DNA from: Candidatus Nitrosocosmicus sp.
Lineage (GTDB): Archaea > Thermoproteota > Nitrososphaeria > Nitrososphaerales > Nitrososphaeraceae
NCBI GenBank assembly: GCA_030452275.1
Contig: JAKDMR010000113.1
Coordinates: forward strand, 1-6,817
Direction: 5' to 3'
DNA: 6,817 nt
This document shows, piece after piece, positions 5,790 through 6,817 of the stretch; the stretch's first letter is position 1; each line of letters opens with the position of its first letter. Under the pieces are notes generated by a model that did no database searches, was not told where the DNA came from, and saw nothing but the letters and a program-made list of their open reading frames with translations. The translations under genes were made by a program, and so were the position numbers.

Positions 5790-5838
5790 CTAACAACTAA
5801 CAACTAACAATCAATAATCACTACTCGACAATCAATAA
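5790..5838. repeat. Degenerate 7-nt tandem repeat, seven units
   Basis: Three exact CTAACAA units (5790-5810) are followed in the same register by TCAATAA, TCACTAC, TCGACAA and TCAATAA. A 12-nt direct repeat, ACAATCAATAAT, results at 5807-5818 and 5828-5839, offset by exactly three units. It begins 17 nt beyond the stop of the 287-residue gene, so in that transcript it is a G/U-rich 3' untranslated stretch. It may be simple slippage DNA or a transcript-end element. Confidence 0.7.
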
Positions 5839-5854
5839 TTATGGTTCTGTTCAA

Positions 5855-6718
5855 TTAAGGGACATTGCATAATTTACATGTTTTATCATAGTTTCCCAAT
5901 TCAATATGTTTGATTAGGTTTATTCCAATATCTTCGGATAATTTATCTGACAAATTACATATATCTGAAATTTCTCCGTAAAATTTGTTCAATTCTGTTT
6001 TAATGGAATCGAGATCTTTCAATTCTTGTATCAGATCCCTGATTTTATTTTTCTCATCATCATTGTTGACTTTGGCAATTTCTCCATGTCCCATTCCTGA
6101 TGGAATTCTTACACTGTTTTCGCTATTATCAATAACTACCACATCTGTTTTATCTCCATGCCAATATAGTACTATTTCAGGTAATAGAATGGATGTATCT
6201 ATTGCAATCAACTGTGCGTTATCTTTATCCGAAGTTAATCTAAAACCACTTTTATGAATATGGGAAGTCACATCGTCTTTTAATCGAATATCATAGAATG
6301 ATTTAAGATCTGAATTATACATATCAATTCTATTTTCCAATTCTTTCATCCTCTTATCAAAGTCTTTTATACTTTTTTGAAGATGTTCTAAACCTTCATT
6401 ACGAAACAAAGAATTTTGAAGTATTAATGAACCGGTAAATACTATTTCAGGAAGTTTTTTTTCATATGATTTTATTTGAATTTCTATAGGTTGTTTATAC
6501 AAGGGATAAAAAATTTTTTCTGCTAATACTCTATGAGTTCTACTAACCCCATCCATATCGGATTTTTCTTTTTCAATTTCCTGTATTTTCAATTCTAATT
6601 TTAAATTTTTCATCTTAAACAACTCCGATAGCACTTTGAAGAACGATGGAATTGGTTCTGAAAAGTCTAAATTGATTAGAGTTATATCTTTCAAATTCAA
6701 AGATGTCTGAAAAATCAT
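5855..6718 (-). CDS. Uncharacterised coiled-coil protein with C-terminal CxxC
   Basis: I do not recognise this 287-residue protein. It has no signal peptide or membrane segment. Heptad-like, strongly charged helical stretches lie at about 108-145 (EHLQKSIKDFDKRMKELENRI at 111-131) and about 221-262 (IRDLIQELKDLDSIKTELNKF at 226-246), consistent with coiled coils. Between them (about 166-215) is a more globular, beta-rich part (AQLIAIDTSILLPEIVLYW, then DVVVIDNSENSVRIPSGMGHG). The chain ends in CKLC (281-284), a possible half of a metal site, with Cys254 and His271 nearby. The ATG at 6718 has no Shine-Dalgarno; AT-rich TATA candidates precede it. It stands alone: over 200 nt of non-coding DNA follow and the upstream side looks divergent. 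Codon usage looks AT-rich like its neighbours. A scaffold or partner role is plausible from shape only. Confidence 0.75.
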   Translation of the reverse strand: MIFQTSLNLKDITLINLDFSEPIPSFFKVLSELFKMKNLKLELKIQEIEKEKSDMDGVSRTHRVLAEKIFYPLYKQPIEIQIKSYEKKLPEIVFTGSLILQNSLFRNEGLEHLQKSIKDFDKRMKELENRIDMYNSDLKSFYDIRLKDDVTSHIHKSGFRLTSDKDNAQLIAIDTSILLPEIVLYWHGDKTDVVVIDNSENSVRIPSGMGHGEIAKVNNDDEKNKIRDLIQELKDLDSIKTELNKFYGEISDICNLSDKLSEDIGINLIKHIELGNYDKTCKLCNVP

Positions 6719-6724
6719 TTACAG

Positions 6725-6738
6725 TTATAAATTTATAA
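6725..6738. promoter_or_regulatory. Perfect 14-bp AT palindrome upstream of the 287-residue gene
   Basis: TTATAAATTTATAA is identical on both strands and ends 7 nt before the ATG at 6718. It is too near the ATG for a standard TATA box of a leadered mRNA, so it may be an operator or just AT-rich promoter DNA. Confidence 0.35.
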
Positions 6739-6757
6739 TTGTCCAACGCATACAAAG

Positions 6758-6770
6758 CTTTATATTAAAG
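6758..6770. promoter_or_regulatory. Candidate bidirectional TATA element CTTTATATTAAAG
   Basis: CTTTA and TAAAG arms around TAT make this box read almost the same on both strands. Its centre is about 46 nt before the minus-strand ATG at 6718 and about 35 nt before the plus-strand ATG at 6799. Distances suit transcription both ways, with leaders of about 20 and 9 nt. Confidence 0.4.
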
Positions 6771-6798
6771 TGCGGTTTTGCTATTTAGCTTTTACTGT

Positions 6799-6817
6799 AT
6801 GACTAAATCCTATCCTT
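6799..6817 (+). CDS. Possible start of a divergent gene (truncated by window edge)
   Basis: ATG followed by codons for Thr, Lys, Ser, Tyr and Pro runs to the window end on the plus strand. The only support is its position, about 35 nt downstream of a TATA-like element in what looks like a divergent promoter region. Six codons are too few to name or confirm it. Confidence 0.25.

Noticed and set aside
5790..5838. Heptad repeat considered as a CRISPR array
   Set aside because: Units are 7 nt and contiguous, with no spacers and no cas genes.
5431..6257. Plus-strand frames of 77 and 90 codons opposite the Cys4 and coiled-coil genes
   Set aside because: Antisense shadows; the minus-strand proteins have better composition and promoters.

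Overview
This AT-rich window most likely comes from an ammonia-oxidising thaumarchaeon (class Nitrososphaeria, perhaps near Nitrosocosmicus or Nitrososphaera). The evidence is archaeal throughout. ProRS is the archaeal/eukaryal form with a C-terminal Cys4 zinc site. The signal peptidase is the Ser-His archaeal/ER type. There are a Tsr3-type rRNA modification enzyme, a Nip7-like PUA protein and an archaeal type A-like RNase P RNA. TATA-like boxes lie about 24-35 nt before start codons, and Shine-Dalgarno sequences are mostly absent. The genus is inference; the domain is well supported.

All recognised genes lie on the minus strand, so transcription runs from high to low coordinates. From right to left: a possible divergent gene start at the right edge (+ strand); an unrecognised 287-residue coiled-coil protein with a C-terminal CxxC; an AT-rich spacer with a degenerate 7-nt tandem repeat; a 96-residue Cys4 protein; prolyl-tRNA synthetase; signal peptidase I overlapping a Tsr3-like rRNA aminocarboxypropyltransferase; a 634-nt stretch without protein genes holding the RNase P RNA; a NOL1/NOP2/Sun-family RNA m5C methyltransferase; and, one nucleotide after its stop, a Nip7-like PUA protein cut by the left edge. 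The last two are not both obvious as simple ORFs: the Nip7-like frame is open from 757 to the window end, and the RNase P RNA was found by its conserved regions and helices.

The theme is RNA maturation and translation: tRNA 5' processing (RNase P), tRNA charging (ProRS), rRNA modification (Tsr3), RNA cytosine methylation (NSUN family) and ribosome assembly (Nip7-like). The signal peptidase is the secretion outlier, in a tight transcription unit with tsr3. No tRNA, rRNA, CRISPR array or mobile element was seen. The most informative non-coding element is the RNase P RNA, for which nearly a full set of helices can be drawn. Nothing here makes a convincing case for a wholly new system; the points most worth checking are the variant core of the RNase P RNA, the hairpin abutting its 3' end, the heptad repeat and the two uncharacterised proteins.
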